Below the pieces are notes generated by a model, which saw only the letters and a program-made list of their open reading frames with translations, made no database searches and had not been told where the DNA came from. Below are positions 63,570 through 64,000 of a stretch of 64,000 bases of DNA, piece after piece. Made by a program: the position numbers and the translations under genes. The DNA is from an uncultured Bacteroides sp. (GTDB taxonomy: Bacteria; Bacteroidota; Bacteroidia; Bacteroidales; Bacteroidaceae), in assembly GCA_945833835.1 (NCBI GenBank), contig CAMAFR010000005.1, positions 1-64,000 on the forward strand, given 5' to 3'. Numbering within the stretch: the stretch's first letter is position 1; each line of letters begins with the position of its first letter.

Positions 63570-64000
63570 ATGTCGCAATTAGCTCCCCTTATCAACGACT
63601 TGGCCTTGATTCTGATATTGGCCGGTATCACCACCCTTTTGTTCAAGAAACTGAAACAGCCGTTAGTGTTGGGCTACATCGTGGCCGGCTTCATGGCCAG
63701 CCCTCATTTTGTGTTCACTCCCTCGGTGATAGACACGGCCAATATCCACACGTGGTCCGAGATAGGCGTCATCTTCCTGTTGTTTGCCCTGGGGTTAGAG
63801 TTCAGTTTCAAGAAGCTGGTCAAGGTCGGCGGGTCGGCCGTCATTTCGGCCTGCACCATCATTCTCAGTATGATTCTGGTGGGGATGTCCGTCGGGTGGC
63901 TGTGCGGATGGAAGCAGATGGACTGCATTTACTTGGGCGGTATGTTGGCCATGTCGTCGACCACCATCATCTATAAAGCCTACGACGACATGGGGCTCCG
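63570..64000 (+). CDS. CPA2 family cation:proton antiporter (Kef/YbaL-like), 3' end cut by window
   Basis: The frame is open from ATG 63570 to the window end, about 143 codons. MSQLAPLINDLALILILAGITTLLFKKLKQPLVLGYIVAGFMASPHFVF gives the first helices. IGVIFLLFALGLEFSFKKLVKVGGSAVISACTI and GGMLAMSSTTIIYKAYDDMGL follow. The GLEFSFKKL and MLAMSSTTII stretches are typical of KefB/KefC and related CPA2 transporters. It is absent from the ORF track because it runs off the edge. The C-terminal TrkA-N/RCK part, if any, is outside the window. Confidence 0.9.
   Translation, partial: MSQLAPLINDLALILILAGITTLLFKKLKQPLVLGYIVAGFMASPHFVFTPSVIDTANIHTWSEIGVIFLLFALGLEFSFKKLVKVGGSAVISACTIILSMILVGMSVGWLCGWKQMDCIYLGGMLAMSSTTIIYKAYDDMGL

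Overview
The window looks like chromosomal DNA from a GC-rich member of the Bacteroidales, most likely Bacteroidaceae (Bacteroides/Phocaeicola-like). The main evidence is the repeated Bacteroidetes promoter signature (-33 TTTG or TTG, about 19 bases, then -7 TAnnTTTG) upstream of many genes, with no clear Shine-Dalgarno pattern. Lineage-typical content agrees: a GH92 mannosidase, an OstA/LptD-like protein, a DUF4834 protein, UPF0210/UPF0237, a TonB receptor with a CarboxypepD-like N-domain, a DUF4374 lipoprotein, and a tmRNA whose tag ends in YALAA. Most of the window is dense core genome. Only a small integrase remnant points to past mobile DNA.

Layout. 1-2.5 kb: an EmrAB-like efflux pair (membrane fusion protein, cut by the window edge, and a 14-TM-type MFS pump). 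2.5-3.0 kb: tmRNA on the minus strand. 3.1-9.7 kb, minus strand: GH92 mannosidase lipoprotein, mannose-6-phosphate isomerase, UMP kinase, MATE pump, biotin ligase and YraN. 9.7-10.4 kb: a small hypothetical gene and tadA. 10.4-12.2 kb, minus strand: DUF4834, then phosphatidylserine synthase and decarboxylase (the phosphatidylethanolamine pathway). 12.4-17 kb: dnaE, trxA and an acidic hypothetical protein. 17.1-20.5 kb, minus strand: an Imm17-like membrane peptide overlapping tsaE, a metal-ABC permease, a membrane-anchored hypothetical protein and aroA. 20.6-20.9 kb: an internally deleted tyrosine integrase. 21-26.8 kb: LptD-like protein, ung, asnA (opposite strand), tRNA-Arg(CCG) and cutC.

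26.8-31.5 kb holds a regulatory and transport module. A minimal sensor kinase and a short REC-Fis response regulator are divergent from a MacB-like ABC ATPase and permease. Two 17-bp palindromes sit in the shared intergenic region. 31.6-35.2 kb is an etfB-etfA-acyl-CoA dehydrogenase operon. 35.3-38.1 kb has an M28 peptidase lipoprotein, ogt with a promoter-leader-terminator unit in front of it, and a 546-base intergenic region with a strong interrupted palindrome. 38.1-44.3 kb: ABC-F protein with a duplicated start region, M13 peptidase, radical SAM protein and an FprA-type flavodiiron protein. 44.3-47.9 kb, minus strand: MscS channel, Sua5/YrdC and a Pif1-like helicase with a TPR tail. 48-54.7 kb: ACT protein, UPF0210 protein, UvrD-like helicase, dnaX (opposite strand), a DivIC/FtsB-like protein and a small membrane protein.

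54.7-62.1 kb holds a TPR-TM-HTH membrane regulator followed by a TonB receptor, a DUF4374 lipoprotein and a PepSY membrane protein. That trio matches the architecture of the Xus xenosiderophore (iron) uptake system of Bacteroides. The window ends with an SGNH hydrolase lipoprotein, a YccF protein and the start of a CPA2 cation/proton antiporter.

I see no CRISPR array, insertion sequence, prophage or clear new multi-gene defence system. The best candidates for undescribed biology are regulatory: the twin-palindrome control region of the kinase/ABC module, the leader RNA before ogt, the palindrome before the ABC-F gene, and the membrane-spanning HTH regulator beside the Xus-like locus.
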